A stretch of 64,000 nt of DNA from Gammaproteobacteria bacterium (GCA_011772965.1 WVYN01000080.1:40261-104260); one strand, 5' to 3'; shown: positions 17,998-28,879, counted from the stretch's first letter. Program-made: numbers and translations. The notes: a model not told the origin generated them from the sequence alone.

Positions 17998-19281
17998 TCA
18001 GCACAAGTTCAATTCTGCAGCCAGCCTGTTTTTCAGCCAGCCCGGCAGTTCCTCCTGTTGCAGGTTCAACTGAACCTCGTTATCCCGCAGAGACTTTATG
18101 CCAATTGCTTGATTTTCATATTCTTCCTCGCCTAGGACGAGCGCCAGCAAGGCGCCGGACTTGTCGGCCTTCTTGAATTGCGATTTGAAACTGCCACCAC
18201 CACAAATCATCAACAGGCGTAAGCCGGGGAGCTGGTCACGGAGGTCTTCTGCCAGTTTCAGGCCCCAGTTTGCAGCGCGGCCCTCGGCCATGACTAGGCA
18301 GGCGTGTGGTGGTTCTGTCGGCAGGCCATCCTGAAGATTAACCAGCTCGAGCAGACGCTCCAGTCCCATTGCACAGCCAATGGCCGGGGTCGGCTTGCCA
18401 CTAAAATGTTCGACCAGACCGTCAAATCGCCCGCCGGCACAGACGGTGCCCTGTGCGCCAAGTTGATCAGTGGTCCATTCAAATACGGTCCGGGTGTAAT
18501 AATCCAGGCCGCGAACCAGGTGGGAATTCAGCCGGTAATGCACCCCGGTCTGTTCAAGCAGGGACTTGAGTGCTTCGAAATGATCCACCGATTCATTATC
18601 AATATGTTCCGGCAGGGCGGGTGCTGAATTTATCAGTTGTTTCATATCGGGATTTTTGCTGTCGAGAATACGCAGGGGATTTGTCTCCAAGCGTCTCAGA
18701 CTGTCCTCGTCCAGGGCCTTGCGGTTATCGTTGAAATACGCCACCAGCAATTCCCGGTAGGCCAGTCGCGATTCGACTGTACCCAGCGTATTGAGTTCGA
18801 GCTGCACATCCAGTCGCAAGGCCTGCAGGATCCGGGTACAGATCAGGATCATCTCGGCGTCGACATCGGGTCCGGGCATGCCAAAGGCCTCCAGGCCAAC
18901 CTGGTGAAACTGACGTTGCCTGCCTTTCTGGGGCCGTTCATGCCGGAACATGGCGCCGATATACCAGAGTTTTTGTTGCTGGTTATGAAACAGGCCATGC
19001 TCCATACCGGCCCGCACACACCCGGCCGTGCCCTCAGGACGCAAGGTCAGGGATTCCTGGTTTCGATCAAGGAAGCTGTACATCTCCTTGGCAACGATGT
19101 CGGTCAATTCGCCAATGGAGCGTTGAAAGAGTTCAGTCTTTTCAAGAATGGGAAGCCGGATTTCCTGATAACTGTATTGGCGGATGATATTGATAATGGT
19201 GTTTTCCAGCCGACGCCAGGCAACGGACTGCTCGGGCAAGACATCATGCATTCCACGAATTGCCTGAATTTTGCCGGACAA
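17998..19281 (-). CDS. hisS: Histidyl-tRNA synthetase HisS
   Basis: Class II aminoacyl-tRNA synthetase, 427 aa. N-terminal IQAIRGMHDVLPEQS, motif 2 YSFLDRNQESLTLRPEGTAG and MFRHERPQKGRQRQFHQVG, the His-specific LVRGLDYYTRTVFEW and AGGRFDGLVEHF, motif 3 ATPAIGCAMGLERL-type segment, and a C-terminal anticodon-binding domain. Sits between rodZ (59 bases upstream) and the yfgM-like gene. In many relatives ispG is found between rodZ and hisS; it is not here. Confidence 0.98.
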   Translation of the reverse strand: MSGKIQAIRGMHDVLPEQSVAWRRLENTIINIIRQYSYQEIRLPILEKTELFQRSIGELTDIVAKEMYSFLDRNQESLTLRPEGTAGCVRAGMEHGLFHNQQQKLWYIGAMFRHERPQKGRQRQFHQVGLEAFGMPGPDVDAEMILICTRILQALRLDVQLELNTLGTVESRLAYRELLVAYFNDNRKALDEDSLRRLETNPLRILDSKNPDMKQLINSAPALPEHIDNESVDHFEALKSLLEQTGVHYRLNSHLVRGLDYYTRTVFEWTTDQLGAQGTVCAGGRFDGLVEHFSGKPTPAIGCAMGLERLLELVNLQDGLPTEPPHACLVMAEGRAANWGLKLAEDLRDQLPGLRLLMICGGGSFKSQFKKADKSGALLALVLGEEEYENQAIGIKSLRDNEVQLNLQQEELPGWLKNRLAAELNLC

Positions 19282-19340
19282 AGTCGTCTCCTGAGATTGC
19301 TTATCGTGTTACGAAAAAATGAATGGATTATGGTACGGCG

Positions 19341-20267
19341 TTATTCTAAAGCCGTGTCATTTCCCAGTATCAACCGGGACACTCCAGAGCTTGAGTAGCG
19401 TGCCGGTTCAACCTCCTTGCCGTTATATTGAATACTGACACCGGGAGTGTTCCCCAACAACAGGTTCAGTGGTCCAGTCCCTTCGACCCGGATAACTTCC
19501 CCGGCCTCGGCAAGGCCCATATACAACTGCTCATCATAGGCGTCATAGACTTCAATCCAGGATTCCTCGTTAACACTCAGTCTGACCGTAACCAGCTCCC
19601 CGGCCGTTCGCTGGACTTTCGGTGAACTACTCAGCATCCGGCCTTCGGGCAGGTCTATGGTACTGATAATCTCATCCGATAGTCTGCCGATAGCGTCCGG
19701 TGCCTGGGACTCAACGGGTTCGGTATGAGGCAGTTGTTCATAAGCCGGATAGTAGTGGACCACATGACCCTCATCAGCAGATTCCGATGTGGGGCTGTCC
19801 GGAGGCGCAACAGCACCAGAATCCTGAGTATCAGATGCCGAGTTTTTCTCGACCACATAATGGCTCTGCAACCAGGCCAGCAGCAGTAGGGCAAAGATGA
19901 ATGTGATCAGATAAGTCACGGCCTTTACCGGCAGCGTCTTGCTGTGCATGAGTTCTGTTTTGTTGACCTCGGCAATGAGTTCAGGTGGCTGTTCAGTCTG
20001 TTCACGATCATTGTCGTAGACCTGAACCACCAGTTCGGGGTTGAGATCCACTGCCTTGGCATAACTTCGAAGATAACCCCTGACATAGGTGGAAGCCGGC
20101 AGCTTATTGACGTCGTCCTGCTCAAGAGCCTGTATGGTCTCCTGTTGCAGGTTCAGGCGATGGGCAATGTCCTTTACCTGTAGTCCCTTGCGCTCACGTG
20201 CATGGCGCAACAATGATCCTGCCGTGTCCTGGTCCCTGATCTCACCTTGTGAATTGTATTCGCTCAT
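19341..20267 (-). CDS. rodZ: Cell-shape protein RodZ
   Basis: 308 aa bitopic protein that links MreB to the elongation machinery. N-terminal helix-turn-helix (residues 15-80: LLRHARERKGLQVKDIAHRLNLQQETIQALEQDD, cited here as two parts, with YVRGYLRSYAKAV after it), a membrane helix near residue 116-133 (VTYLITFIFALLLLAWL), a Pro/Ser/Asp-rich periplasmic linker and a C-terminal DUF4115 beta-domain (SWIEVYDAYDEQLYMGLAEAG). It starts 5 bases after pilW, in the order pilW-rodZ-hisS. Confidence 0.93.
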   Translation of the reverse strand: MSEYNSQGEIRDQDTAGSLLRHARERKGLQVKDIAHRLNLQQETIQALEQDDVNKLPASTYVRGYLRSYAKAVDLNPELVVQVYDNDREQTEQPPELIAEVNKTELMHSKTLPVKAVTYLITFIFALLLLAWLQSHYVVEKNSASDTQDSGAVAPPDSPTSESADEGHVVHYYPAYEQLPHTEPVESQAPDAIGRLSDEIISTIDLPEGRMLSSSPKVQRTAGELVTVRLSVNEESWIEVYDAYDEQLYMGLAEAGEVIRVEGTGPLNLLLGNTPGVSIQYNGKEVEPARYSSSGVSRLILGNDTALE

Positions 20268-20272
20268 CTGGA

Positions 20273-21028
20273 TTATTTCAGGCCGGACTCTTGCAACAAT
20301 CTGGCTTCTTCTGACCTCGGAAAGTTGTTTCTCAGGGATAATGCATAACTTGAGAGGGTATCCCTGTCACCGAGTTCTTTCTCGATTTGTATACCCAACC
20401 ACAGAGTTTTGGCGGTGTGTTTGCCGACCTCGAGATAACGTTGTAGGTATGCCCGGGCCGACAGGTAATTGTCATTATCATAGGAAAGTTGTGACATTTG
20501 CAGCAAGGCAATGGCTACTCTCGGGTTGATATTCAATGCCTCTCTGAAATGTGTCTCCGCTGCTTCCACATTACCGCTTTTAAGCGCACAGGTACCGGCA
20601 TTGGTCAGCGATATCTCCGGTGATTCATAGAGTGGATTACCAGCGGCCTTGAGGAAGGCTTGCTCCGCATCTTCATAGCGTTCTTCTGTACAAAGTAATT
20701 GCCCATAGTTATTTAATGTCTGTGGTTCAGCGGGATTGATTCGAAGGGCGTGTTTAAAATAGCCCTCGGCCTCGTTGGGTTTTCCCAGTTTTTGATACAA
20801 AATCCCAAGGGCGTTATAGGTTGGTGGATATTTCGGATCGGCTTCCAGAGCCCTGTTCAGTTTATCAAGGGCTTTCTCGTAGTTGCCCCGTTTGAGATAT
20901 TCAACGCCAAGATTCAGGTTGGTCTCGGCAACGCGATTAGTCTGGCCGGTGACTTGAATGGAATCGGGTGTTTGCGCACAGCTGGACAGGATTAGCAGGA
21001 AAAAAAGTAAAAAACAACGAATCCTCAT
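20273..21028 (-). CDS. pilW: Type IV pilus biogenesis lipoprotein PilW/PilF (TPR)
   Basis: 251 aa. Signal peptide [17 protein letters not shown] with lipobox (LSSC). It then has at least five TPR units, for example [46 protein letters not shown] and [22 protein letters not shown] (segments shown are shorter than the repeats). In Neisseria and Pseudomonas this lipoprotein pilots the PilQ secretin to the outer membrane. Starts inside the rlmN stop (4-base overlap). No other pilus gene is in the window. Confidence 0.9.
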   Translation of the reverse strand: MRIRCFLLFFLLILSSCAQTPDSIQVTGQTNRVAETNLNLGVEYLKRGNYEKALDKLNRALEADPKYPPTYNALGILYQKLGKPNEAEGYFKHALRINPAEPQTLNNYGQLLCTEERYEDAEQAFLKAAGNPLYESPEISLTNAGTCALKSGNVEAAETHFREALNINPRVAIALLQMSQLSYDNDNYLSARAYLQRYLEVGKHTAKTLWLGIQIEKELGDRDTLSSYALSLRNNFPRSEEARLLQESGLK

Positions 21029-22116
21029 ACGGCGTTACCTACCTGATTGCCTTGAAATTTATGCGCGCGGGTTACAACCTGCCCCGCCAGCTGGCCGCAA
21101 GCCGCATCGATATCGCCACCCCGGGTCTTGCGCGTGATGGTTATTATGCCAGCATTCATAAGGATTTCCCTAAAGCGATTGATCGACTCCAGTGTTGAAC
21201 GTTTGTATTCTGCACCGGGAAACGGGTTAAACGGTATCAGATTGACCTTGGCAGGCAAGTCCTGCAGCAATTTTGCCAGCTTCCTAGCATCCTCAATACT
21301 GTCATTCACATCTTCAAGCATCACGTATTCAAATGTGATGGTGTCTCCCTCATGATGTTCCGCAAAGATGCGGATGGCGTCCATGAGGGTAACGATAGGG
21401 TAGCTGCGGTTGATAGGCACCAGCTTGTCACGCAACTCATCGTGGGCAGCATGTAATGAGATCGCTAGGCTCACGTCTGAGTCCCGGGCCAGTTTTTTAA
21501 GGCCGGGGACGACACCCGCGGTACTCAGTGTGACCCGTTTGCGCGACAGTCCAAAGGCATGATCGCTCAGCATCAGTCTTATGGCAGAGAGGACATTGTC
21601 GTAGTTCAACAGTGGCTCTCCCATGCCCATCAGGACAATATTGGAAATCAGCCGTTCGCCGGTTCGGAAATGACCAAGGGCTTCATTTGCCAGCCAGACC
21701 TGACCGATGATTTCATGCAGCCCGAGGTTTCTACTGAATCCCTGCTTGGCGGTAGCACAGAAATCACAATCCAGAGGACAGCCGACCTGGGATGAGATAC
21801 ACAGTGTGCCGCGATCATTTTCTGGTATGAATACCGTTTCAATACAGTTTTGCCGATCGACCCGGATCAGCCATTTGCGGGTGCCGTCCTCGGAAACCTG
21901 TTCGGTGACAATCTTGGGGAGGCTGATGCGGGCGGTGTTTGTGAGTTTTTCGCGGAGGACCTTGCTGAGGTTGGTCATCCGGCTGAAGTCGGTGACCCCT
22001 TGCTGGTAAATCCACTTGATGACTTGGGTTGCCCGATAAGGTTTTTCACCCAGTTCAGAGAAAAAGGTAGTCAGGCCCTCGGGATCCAGTTCCAGCAGGT
22101 TGGTTTTGTCAGTCAC
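21025..22116 (-). CDS. rlmN: Dual-specificity RNA methyltransferase RlmN
   Basis: Radical-SAM enzyme that makes 2-methyladenosine in 23S rRNA (A2503) and some tRNAs. 363 aa. The [4Fe-4S] site is [14 protein letters not shown], with the SAM motif [15 protein letters not shown] and the conserved Cys of the C-terminal part in [13 protein letters not shown], which forms the methyl-carrying intermediate with the other essential cysteine of the family. Both neighbours (ndk, pilW) overlap it by 4 bases, so all three are translated from one message. Confidence 0.97.
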   Translation of the reverse strand: MTDKTNLLELDPEGLTTFFSELGEKPYRATQVIKWIYQQGVTDFSRMTNLSKVLREKLTNTARISLPKIVTEQVSEDGTRKWLIRVDRQNCIETVFIPENDRGTLCISSQVGCPLDCDFCATAKQGFSRNLGLHEIIGQVWLANEALGHFRTGERLISNIVLMGMGEPLLNYDNVLSAIRLMLSDHAFGLSRKRVTLSTAGVVPGLKKLARDSDVSLAISLHAAHDELRDKLVPINRSYPIVTLMDAIRIFAEHHEGDTITFEYVMLEDVNDSIEDARKLAKLLQDLPAKVNLIPFNPFPGAEYKRSTLESINRFREILMNAGIITITRKTRGGDIDAACGQLAGQVVTRAHKFQGNQVGNAV

Positions 22117-22580
22117 CCCGCTATATTACAAAGTTCGTCGCTTCTTGACAGTATCTCGTCGGGACGGAAGAAAAAGTCAATTTCGGCGCGTGCAGTTTCG
22201 GCACTGTCCGAGCCATGCACGGCATTGTGGTGACTTTCCGGATCGGCCGGGTCAAAGGCAAAGTCACGGCGAATGGTACCGGGCGCAGCCTCTTTCGGAA
22301 GGGTATTACCCATCAGCTTGCGATAGTGACCAATGGCATTCTCGCCTTCAAGTACCTGGATCATCACCGGACCGGAGGTCATGAAATTGATCAGGTTCTT
22401 GTAATATGGGCGTCCCCTGTGAATGGCGTAGAAGCGCTCGGCCTGCTGCCGGGTGAGGTGCATCATTTTTGCACCGACAATTCGCAGGCCAACTTTTTCT
22501 AGTCTGGAGTAAATGTCGCCTATCCTGTTTTTCTCTACGGCGTCAGGTTTGATGATTGATAAGGTTTGCTCAATGGCCAT
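22113..22580 (-). CDS. ndk: Nucleoside diphosphate kinase Ndk
   Basis: Makes NTPs from NDPs. 155 aa from ATG 22580 ([18 protein letters not shown]); an ATG six codons earlier is less likely. Catalytic His is in [22 protein letters not shown] and [17 protein letters not shown] are family segments. The C-terminus is about ten residues longer than E. coli Ndk ([15 protein letters not shown]). First gene of the long minus-strand unit that runs to der. Confidence 0.97.
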   Translation of the reverse strand: MAIEQTLSIIKPDAVEKNRIGDIYSRLEKVGLRIVGAKMMHLTRQQAERFYAIHRGRPYYKNLINFMTSGPVMIQVLEGENAIGHYRKLMGNTLPKEAAPGTIRRDFAFDPADPESHHNAVHGSDSAETARAEIDFFFRPDEILSRSDELCNIAG

Positions 22581-22621
22581 CCCGATAACTCCCGGCATCT
22601 ATAAATGTAAAATTAGGCGAG

Positions 22622-22627
22622 ATTATA
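22622..22627 (-). promoter_or_regulatory. -10 element of the probable ndk promoter
   Basis: Perfect TATAAT on the minus strand, about 42 bases before the ndk ATG. No good -35 is seen at 16-18 bases, so it may depend on an activator or have relaxed spacing. It would drive ndk-rlmN-pilW-rodZ and perhaps on to der. Confidence 0.45.
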
Positions 22628-22697
22628 CGTAATTGCTGCACTGCGTGAAAGTGTTGTTTTGTGCTGTATGTCATTTAATTTCAATAAGTTAGGATTA

Positions 22698-23027
22698 CTA
22701 AGCTACCTGCACCTGTACATTTCCCTGATTTACCCTGACCGGGAAAATGGGAATATCCTCATAGGCCGGTGGGGTCAGTGCTGCGCCGGTGCGTATGCAA
22801 AAGCGGGCACCATGACGGGGACAGATGACCTGGTCAGCATCAATCAATTCTTCCGCTGGCAAGTCTGAGCCGAGCAGGGGTGAGCCGTCGTGAGTACAGC
22901 GATCCTCTATGGCATAGTAGTCGCCGTCAAGGTTGAAGACAGCCACATCCATGCCATTTACTAAGACCAGCCGGGCCTGACCCTCCCCGAATTCTGATTC
23001 GGGGGCTACATCAATCCATTCAGACAT
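22698..23027 (-). CDS. Rieske-type [2Fe-2S] ferredoxin, end of the suf operon
   Basis: 109 aa, a bare Rieske domain. Ligands are C44-x-H46 (CTHDGSPL) and C69-x2-H72 (CPRHGARF). It resembles the ferredoxin components of dioxygenases and NirD-like proteins, but no oxygenase is nearby. It begins 4 bases after sufT and reads on the same strand, so it is the last gene of the SUF operon. This position suggests an electron-transfer job linked to cluster assembly, or simply a client protein; which of the two is inference. Confidence 0.9.
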   Translation of the reverse strand: MSEWIDVAPESEFGEGQARLVLVNGMDVAVFNLDGDYYAIEDRCTHDGSPLLGSDLPAEELIDADQVICPRHGARFCIRTGAALTPPAYEDIPIFPVRVNQGNVQVQVA

Positions 23028-23031
23028 ATGC

Positions 23032-23586
23032 TCAGTATAGACCCGTTTCCAGCCGGGCTGCCTCTGACATCATGCTTTGATCCCATGGCGGATCAAAGGT
23101 GAGGTCCACATTTACTTCAGTGACGCTGGGCACAGCGGCCACCTTGCTCTGGACATCCTGTGCCAGAAACTCCCCCATGCCACAGCCTGGCGCAGTTAAG
23201 GTCATGGTAATGTCCACCCGGTTACCACCATCTTCCAGTGGCGTGATCTCGCAATTGTAGATAAGGCCCAGGTCAACGATGTTAATCGGTATCTCGGGAT
23301 CATAGCAGGTGCGCAACTCATCCCAGACCATGTCCTCATCCACTGTGCCATCTGCACGAGCTTTTTTCCTGGCTGGCAGATCCTCTGCTTTTACTTCGAG
23401 TCCGAGTGCATCGGCATCCTTAGCAGCAATACGTGCCAGATTGCCATTGATGTTTACGGTATAGGACCCACCCAGAGCCTGGGTGATAAAAACGACACTG
23501 CCTTCCGGTAACTTGATCGGTGTTCCGGCGGGGATCAATATAGCCTCGCAGTCACGTTCGATAGTGATTGCTTCATTGGTTTGCAT
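23032..23586 (-). CDS. sufT: Putative Fe-S cluster assembly protein SufT (DUF59/MIP18 domain)
   Basis: 184 aa from ATG 23586 (MQTNEAITIERDCEAILIP). An N-terminal region with IPAGTPIKLPEGSVVFITQALGG is followed by the DUF59 domain: VWDELRTCYDPEIPINIVDLGLIY and TLTAPGCGMGEFLAQDV. SufT family proteins help mature Fe-S enzymes when demand is high. Gap to sufU is 4 bases. An open frame extends 25 codons upstream into sufU but shows no family similarity. Confidence 0.93.
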   Translation of the reverse strand: MQTNEAITIERDCEAILIPAGTPIKLPEGSVVFITQALGGSYTVNINGNLARIAAKDADALGLEVKAEDLPARKKARADGTVDEDMVWDELRTCYDPEIPINIVDLGLIYNCEITPLEDGGNRVDITMTLTAPGCGMGEFLAQDVQSKVAAVPSVTEVNVDLTFDPPWDQSMMSEAARLETGLY

Positions 23587-23590
23587 ATTG

Positions 23591-24046
23591 TTATTCCGTC
23601 GTAACCGGTGTGGTATAGCCTTCAAGCGCGGAATGCATGGTGTGCCAGCAAAGCGTGGCACATTTCACCCGGGCCGGATATTCCTTGACGCCGAGTAAGG
23701 CAGCGAGCTTACCCAAATGTTCCAGTGATTCCATGTCGCCCTGTTTTTTGTCCATCACCAGATCATGAAACTCGTGGAAGACTTTTTCGGCCTCGTCACG
23801 GGTCTTGCCTTTTAATGCCTCGGTCATCAGAGAAGCAGAGGCCACCGAGATAGCACAGCCGCTGCCATCAAAACTGATGTCCTGGATCCGGTCATCATCC
23901 ATTTTTAGATACAGATTGAGACGATCGCCACACAATGGATTAAAACCTTCTGCCCTATAGTCGGCATCATCCAGTTTGCCAAAGTTCCTCGGACTGCGGT
24001 TATGATCAACGATCACTTCCTGATAGAGATCTTTCAAGTCAAACAT
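23591..24046 (-). CDS. sufU: SufU-type zinc-dependent sulfurtransferase
   Basis: 151 aa from ATG 24046. IscU-like fold with Cys39 (NPLCGD, with Asp41), Cys64 (GSGCAIS) and Cys129 (VKCATLCW), plus the insertion after Cys64 that marks SufU rather than IscU. SufU takes sulfur from SufS in Gram-positive and some other bacteria, in place of SufE. Its ATG shares one base with the sufS stop (TAATG), so the two are coupled. No sufE is nearby. Confidence 0.93.
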   Translation of the reverse strand: MFDLKDLYQEVIVDHNRSPRNFGKLDDADYRAEGFNPLCGDRLNLYLKMDDDRIQDISFDGSGCAISVASASLMTEALKGKTRDEAEKVFHEFHDLVMDKKQGDMESLEHLGKLAALLGVKEYPARVKCATLCWHTMHSALEGYTTPVTTE

Positions 24047-25305
24047 TACCCAAAGATCTCCTTGCATTTTTTCAGTGCCTTGACCAGCGTGTCCACTTCC
24101 TCGCGGGTATTGTAAAGAGCAAATGATGCGCGTGCGGTTGCCGGGATGCCAAAACGTTCCATGACCGGCATTGCGCAATGGTGACCGGCGCGTACGGCAA
24201 CACCTTCATGATCTAGAATAGTCCCGATATCATGTGCATGTATATTTCCCAGCGTAAAAGAGAGTATGCTGGTTTTTTTCTTCGCTGTGCCGACCAGTTT
24301 CAGTCCTTTAATATCACTGACTGCTGCCGAGGCATAATCAAGCAAATCGTGCTCATAGGCGGCAATGTTATCCAGGCCAATTGATTTGATGTAATTGATG
24401 GCCGCGCCCATGCCAATGACGCCGGCAATGTGTGGTGTACCGGCCTCAAATTTGTAGGGGAGTTCGTTGAAAAGGGTTTTCTCCAGAGTCACCATCTTGA
24501 TCATGTCACCACCGGACTGGTAGGGTGGCATTGCATTCAGCAAATCAGTCTTGCCATAAAGCACACCAATACCTGTAGGGCCAAACATCTTGTGCCCGGA
24601 GAACACATAAAAGTCACAGTCCAGTGCTTGCACATCAATACCGGTATGGGCTGTCGCCTGGGCCCCGTCTACGAGTACCAGTGCATCATGTTCATGAGCC
24701 AGATCAACGATCTGTTTCACCGGATTGATCGTACCCAATGCATTTGAGATATGAACAATACTGACCAGTTTCGTTTTTGGCCCCAGTAAACTTTGGTAGG
24801 CTTCCAGCTTAAGCTCACCATCATCATTGATCGGTATTACCCTTAGCACGGCACCAGTCCGTTCACATAGAAGTTGCCAGGGTACGATGTTGGAATGATG
24901 CTCCATTTCCGAAATGATGATTTCGTCTCCGGTTTTCAGATTTGTCATGCCATAACTCTGTGCAACGAGATTGATACCCTCGGTCGCACCACGAACAAAG
25001 ATGATTTCCTGAGTTGCCGGCGCATTGATGAAATCTCGGATGGTTTCCCTGGCTGCTTCATAGGCCGCAGTCGCTTTCTCGCTCAGTGAGTGAACACCGC
25101 GATGTATGTTGGAATTGTAACGGCGATAGTATTCATTGATGGTGTCAATTACCTGCCGGGGTTTCTGTGTCGTTGCCGCATTATCCAGATAGACCAGTGG
25201 CTTGCCGTTTACTTTTTGATCAAGCACCGGAAAATCTGCGCGTATGACATTTACGTCGATGGAGTCGATGTTGGTTGTGAGTTTTTCTGCGATAGGATTA
25301 TTCAT
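24046..25305 (-). CDS. sufS: Cysteine desulfurase SufS
   Basis: Group II cysteine desulfurase, 419 aa, that takes sulfur from cysteine for cluster building. PLP lysine is in YVFSGHKMFGPTGIG; the catalytic Cys is in RAGHHCAMPVMERF, in the short loop expected for SufS. Other motifs: YLDNAATTQKP, EMEHHSNIVPW, LVDGAQATAHT. Overlaps sufD by 8 bases and sufU by 1. Confidence 0.97.
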   Translation of the reverse strand: MNNPIAEKLTTNIDSIDVNVIRADFPVLDQKVNGKPLVYLDNAATTQKPRQVIDTINEYYRRYNSNIHRGVHSLSEKATAAYEAARETIRDFINAPATQEIIFVRGATEGINLVAQSYGMTNLKTGDEIIISEMEHHSNIVPWQLLCERTGAVLRVIPINDDGELKLEAYQSLLGPKTKLVSIVHISNALGTINPVKQIVDLAHEHDALVLVDGAQATAHTGIDVQALDCDFYVFSGHKMFGPTGIGVLYGKTDLLNAMPPYQSGGDMIKMVTLEKTLFNELPYKFEAGTPHIAGVIGMGAAINYIKSIGLDNIAAYEHDLLDYASAAVSDIKGLKLVGTAKKKTSILSFTLGNIHAHDIGTILDHEGVAVRAGHHCAMPVMERFGIPATARASFALYNTREEVDTLVKALKKCKEIFG

Positions 25306-26635
25306 GGGTGAATTCCTTAATCAGTTCGGCATCTGGCAAGCGACCAATGACCTGATATTCCAGATAGTGCCTGATTTGTTCAATCTCAATCCGTTTGATA
25401 ACCTCTTCGGCGAATGCATAGGTCAGGATGCTTTTTGCGGTAGCCTCATCAATGGCTCTTGACCGCAGGTAAAACATCATGTCCTTATCCAACTGGCCTA
25501 CTGTGCTGCCATGTGAGCACTTCACGTCGTCTGCATAAATTTCCAGCTCGGGTTTGGTATCAATCTCGGCCTGATCCGATAACAGCAGATTGGCATTGGA
25601 TTGAGCGGCATCGGTTTTCTGGGCGTCCTTGTGAACAACAACCTTGCCGTTGAAGACACCACGACCCCTGTCATTAAGCACTCCCCGGTAATGTTCTTCA
25701 CTGGTGGTGTGTTGTTGCAGGTGATTGATCAAGGTGTGGTTATCTATGTGTTGCTTGCCGTTGGCCATATAAAGGCCATTGAGCAGCACGCCGGCCCCCT
25801 CGGCATCGAGCTGCACTTTAATATCATTGCGGACCAGTGCACCGCCCAGGGAAATTGAATGGGAATTCACCTGGCTGTCCCTGTCCTGATAAATATTGAG
25901 ATTACCGATATGGTAACTCTCGACACTTTCCTGTTGCAGCTTGTAATGTGTAAGAGCAGCATTACTGGAGAGAACAGCGTCCGTGACGGTGTTAATGAAA
26001 TATTGACGGTCTTTTGCACCAACATAATTTTCGATGACAGTGAGCCTTGCGCCACTACCCAGGAAAATCAGATTCCTGGGATGGGCTGAGAATTCATTGT
26101 CAGAATATCCGGAGAGATAAATCAGGTTGATCGGTTTATCTATTGAGCAGTCATCCGGCACATGGATCAATACTCCATCATGAATGAACGCTGTATTTAG
26201 AATATTAAACGGATTGGACTGGTCATTCAGCGTGGTATTACTCATGACAGAGTCAACCAGCATGCTGTGATTATTCACCGCGCTGGACATGTCTTCCAGT
26301 ACGACGCCTTGTGGCAGGTCCTGGGACCGGGAATGTTCTACAGAAAACCGGCCATTGATAAAGACCAGTTCATGACTGTCTAGGCCACTTAGACGGGCAT
26401 GTTCCAGCTGCTTTTCATAGCCAGTGGCCGGCTTTGCTTCAGCGATGCCAAAGGCTGACCGGGCAATCGGTTTCACATCCGTGTATTTCCAGTTTTCTTG
26501 GCGCGTGGTCGGGAAGCCCCTGGCCTGGAATTGGCCCATGGCCGCCTCGCGAATCAGTGACAATTTGTCACCAGGAAGCGATTCCTGCAGGCGATGCAGT
26601 TCTTCAATGTAATGTTTCACTGCCGTGTCGCTCAT
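25298..26635 (-). CDS. sufD: SUF scaffold protein SufD
   Basis: 445 aa partner of SufB in the SufBC2D scaffold. The N-terminal part has [14 protein letters not shown], seen in SufD. The C-terminal beta-helix has [22 protein letters not shown] (in part), [27 protein letters not shown] and [20 protein letters not shown], all hallmarks of the family. Overlaps sufC by 4 bases. Confidence 0.96.
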   Translation of the reverse strand: MSDTAVKHYIEELHRLQESLPGDKLSLIREAAMGQFQARGFPTTRQENWKYTDVKPIARSAFGIAEAKPATGYEKQLEHARLSGLDSHELVFINGRFSVEHSRSQDLPQGVVLEDMSSAVNNHSMLVDSVMSNTTLNDQSNPFNILNTAFIHDGVLIHVPDDCSIDKPINLIYLSGYSDNEFSAHPRNLIFLGSGARLTVIENYVGAKDRQYFINTVTDAVLSSNAALTHYKLQQESVESYHIGNLNIYQDRDSQVNSHSISLGGALVRNDIKVQLDAEGAGVLLNGLYMANGKQHIDNHTLINHLQQHTTSEEHYRGVLNDRGRGVFNGKVVVHKDAQKTDAAQSNANLLLSDQAEIDTKPELEIYADDVKCSHGSTVGQLDKDMMFYLRSRAIDEATAKSILTYAFAEEVIKRIEIEQIRHYLEYQVIGRLPDAELIKEFTHE

Positions 26636-27384
26636 GCAGCAGCTTCCTCCTTGACCCAGTCATAACCCTTCTCTTCCAGTTGCAGGGCGAGCTCACGATG
26701 ACCAGACTTGATGATCTTGCCATCGGACAGCACATGCACCTGATCCGGAACGATGTAGTTCAACAGCCGCTGATAGTGGGTAACGAGTATGATGGCCCGA
26801 TCCCGACTACGCAGACTATTGACGCCTTCTGCAACAGTTTTTAATGCATCAATGTCGAGACCAGAGTCGGTTTCATCCAGGATCGCGAGCTTGGGTTCCA
26901 GTACGGCCATTTGGAAGATCTCATTGCGTTTTTTCTCGCCGCCGGAAAAGCCTTCATTAACCGATCGGTTTAACAGGTCATCCCTGAGATTCACGATCTT
27001 GGTTTTCTCCTTGACCAACCTGAGGAACTCCATGGCGTCCAGTGGCGGTTCATTACGATGCTCGCGGATGGCATTGAGTGCAGCCTTAAGCATATAAATA
27101 TTATTCACACCCGGGATTTCTACCGGGTACTGAAAGGCCATGAATATGCCCTCTCGTGCCCGGATTTCCGGTTCCATCTCGCTCAGGTCCTTGCCTTCAA
27201 ACAGAATCGAACCTCCTGTAATTTCATACGCATCACGTCCTGCCAGGACATTGGCCAGGGTACTTTTACCTGAACCATTTGGACCCATGATGGCATGTAC
27301 CTCACCGGCATTGACCATGAGATCCAATCCTTTCAATATTTCCTTGCCATCTACCGAGGCATGTAAGTTTTTAATATCAAGCAT
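26632..27384 (-). CDS. sufC: SUF ATPase SufC
   Basis: ABC-type ATPase of the SufBCD complex, 250 aa from ATG 27384 ([20 protein letters not shown]). Walker A is GPNGSGKST, the signature is [14 protein letters not shown], Walker B is [18 protein letters not shown], and the switch His is in VTHYQRLL. An ATG at 27390 is only two bases from the best Shine-Dalgarno (CAGG), while ATG 27384 has normal spacing and matches the known N-terminus. Confidence 0.97.
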   Translation of the reverse strand: MLDIKNLHASVDGKEILKGLDLMVNAGEVHAIMGPNGSGKSTLANVLAGRDAYEITGGSILFEGKDLSEMEPEIRAREGIFMAFQYPVEIPGVNNIYMLKAALNAIREHRNEPPLDAMEFLRLVKEKTKIVNLRDDLLNRSVNEGFSGGEKKRNEIFQMAVLEPKLAILDETDSGLDIDALKTVAEGVNSLRSRDRAIILVTHYQRLLNYIVPDQVHVLSDGKIIKSGHRELALQLEEKGYDWVKEEAAA

Positions 27385-27411
27385 TGTCATAACCTGTAGA
27401 AATAAAAATGT

Positions 27412-28860
27412 TTAACCCACCGCACCTTCCAGAGTGACGCCAAGCAGTTTCTGGGCCTCTACTGCGAATTCCATTGGCAATTCCTTGAACACTTCCTTGC
27501 AAAAGCCATTCACGATCATATTGACGGCATCTTCTTCCGAGATGCCCCGTTGCCTGCAGTAAAACAACTGGTCATCGCCGATTTTGGATGTCGTGGCTTC
27601 GTGTTCAACCTGTGCAGAGGCATTCTTGGCCTCGATGTAGGGAAAGGTGTGCGCACCGCATTTATCACCCATTAATAATGAGTCACATTGGGTGTAATTA
27701 CGGGCATTGTCTGCCTTGGCGCTGATCCGCACCAGACCACGATATGCGTTTTCGGCGTGTCCTGCCGAGATCCCCTTGGAGATAATCGTGCTGCGGGTGT
27801 TCTTACCCAGGTGGATCATCTTGGTTCCGGTATCAGCCTGTTGGTAATTGTTGGTGACAGCCACCGAGTAAAATTCGCCAACAGAGTTATCACCCCGCAA
27901 CAGGCAACTCGGATATTTCCAGGTGATCGCGGAACCGGTTTCCACTTGCGTCCATGAAATTTTGGAACTCACACCACGGCAATCACCACGCTTGGTTACA
28001 AAGTTGTAAATACCACCCTTACCGTTTTCATCACCCGGGTACCAGTTCTGTACCGTTGAGTATTTGATCGCGGCGTTGTCCAGTGCCACCAGTTCAACTA
28101 CAGCTGCATGAAGCTGGTTTTCATCACGCATAGGGGCAGTACAGCCCTCAAGGTAACTGACGTAACTGCCTTCTTCAGCAATAATCAGTGTGCGTTCGAA
28201 CTGGCCCGTATTAGAGGCATTAATCCGGAAATAGGTTGATAATTCCATCGGACAGCGCGTGTTTTTCGGGATGTAACAGAAGGAACCGTCGGTAAATACA
28301 GCTGAATTCAAAGCCGCATAAAAATTATCAGCGGCCGGGACTACCGTGCCGAGATATTTTTTTACGAGTTCGGGGTGATCCTGGACAGCCTCGGAGAAGG
28401 AACAGAAAATCACACCTGCGTCTGCGAGCTTTTCCTTGAAGGTGGTGGCGACTGAGACGCTATCGAATACCGCGTCGACTGCCACACCGGCCAGCATTTT
28501 CTGTTCATGTAACGGGATGCCCAGCTTTTCGTAGGTCTCGAGTAATTTGGGATCGACATCGTCCAGACTTTTCGGGCCGTCCTTCTTTGATTTCGGTGCC
28601 GAATAGTAGGAGATAGCCTGGTAATCAATCGGTGGATAATGTACGTGTGCCCATGTGGGCTCCGACATTTTTTGCCAGTTGTGGAACGCCTTAAGGCGCC
28701 ATTCCAGAAGCCAGTCCGGTTCGTCTTTCTTTTTTGATATGAACGCGATCACGTCATCGCTTAGACCGGGTGCAACGGTGTCCGAATCGATGTCAGTAAA
28801 GAATCCGTGTTCGTACTCTTTCTTTACCAGCGCTTCAACGTCTTGTGATTTGCTTGCCAT
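27412..28860 (-). CDS. sufB: SUF scaffold protein SufB
   Basis: 482 aa core scaffold for new Fe-S clusters. Family segments: [71 protein letters not shown] (KRG and C region), [22 protein letters not shown] (in part), QCDSLLMGD and [15 protein letters not shown]. Nothing is missing. 19 bases after the A-type carrier gene. Confidence 0.98.
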   Translation of the reverse strand: MASKSQDVEALVKKEYEHGFFTDIDSDTVAPGLSDDVIAFISKKKDEPDWLLEWRLKAFHNWQKMSEPTWAHVHYPPIDYQAISYYSAPKSKKDGPKSLDDVDPKLLETYEKLGIPLHEQKMLAGVAVDAVFDSVSVATTFKEKLADAGVIFCSFSEAVQDHPELVKKYLGTVVPAADNFYAALNSAVFTDGSFCYIPKNTRCPMELSTYFRINASNTGQFERTLIIAEEGSYVSYLEGCTAPMRDENQLHAAVVELVALDNAAIKYSTVQNWYPGDENGKGGIYNFVTKRGDCRGVSSKISWTQVETGSAITWKYPSCLLRGDNSVGEFYSVAVTNNYQQADTGTKMIHLGKNTRSTIISKGISAGHAENAYRGLVRISAKADNARNYTQCDSLLMGDKCGAHTFPYIEAKNASAQVEHEATTSKIGDDQLFYCRQRGISEEDAVNMIVNGFCKEVFKELPMEFAVEAQKLLGVTLEGAVG

Positions 28861-28879
28861 AATATTTCCTGATTGATGT

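Noticed and set aside
18637-19398. 253-codon frame opposite hisS
   Set aside because: It is the mirror of the strong hisS coding frame, has no family motifs and no ribosome site.
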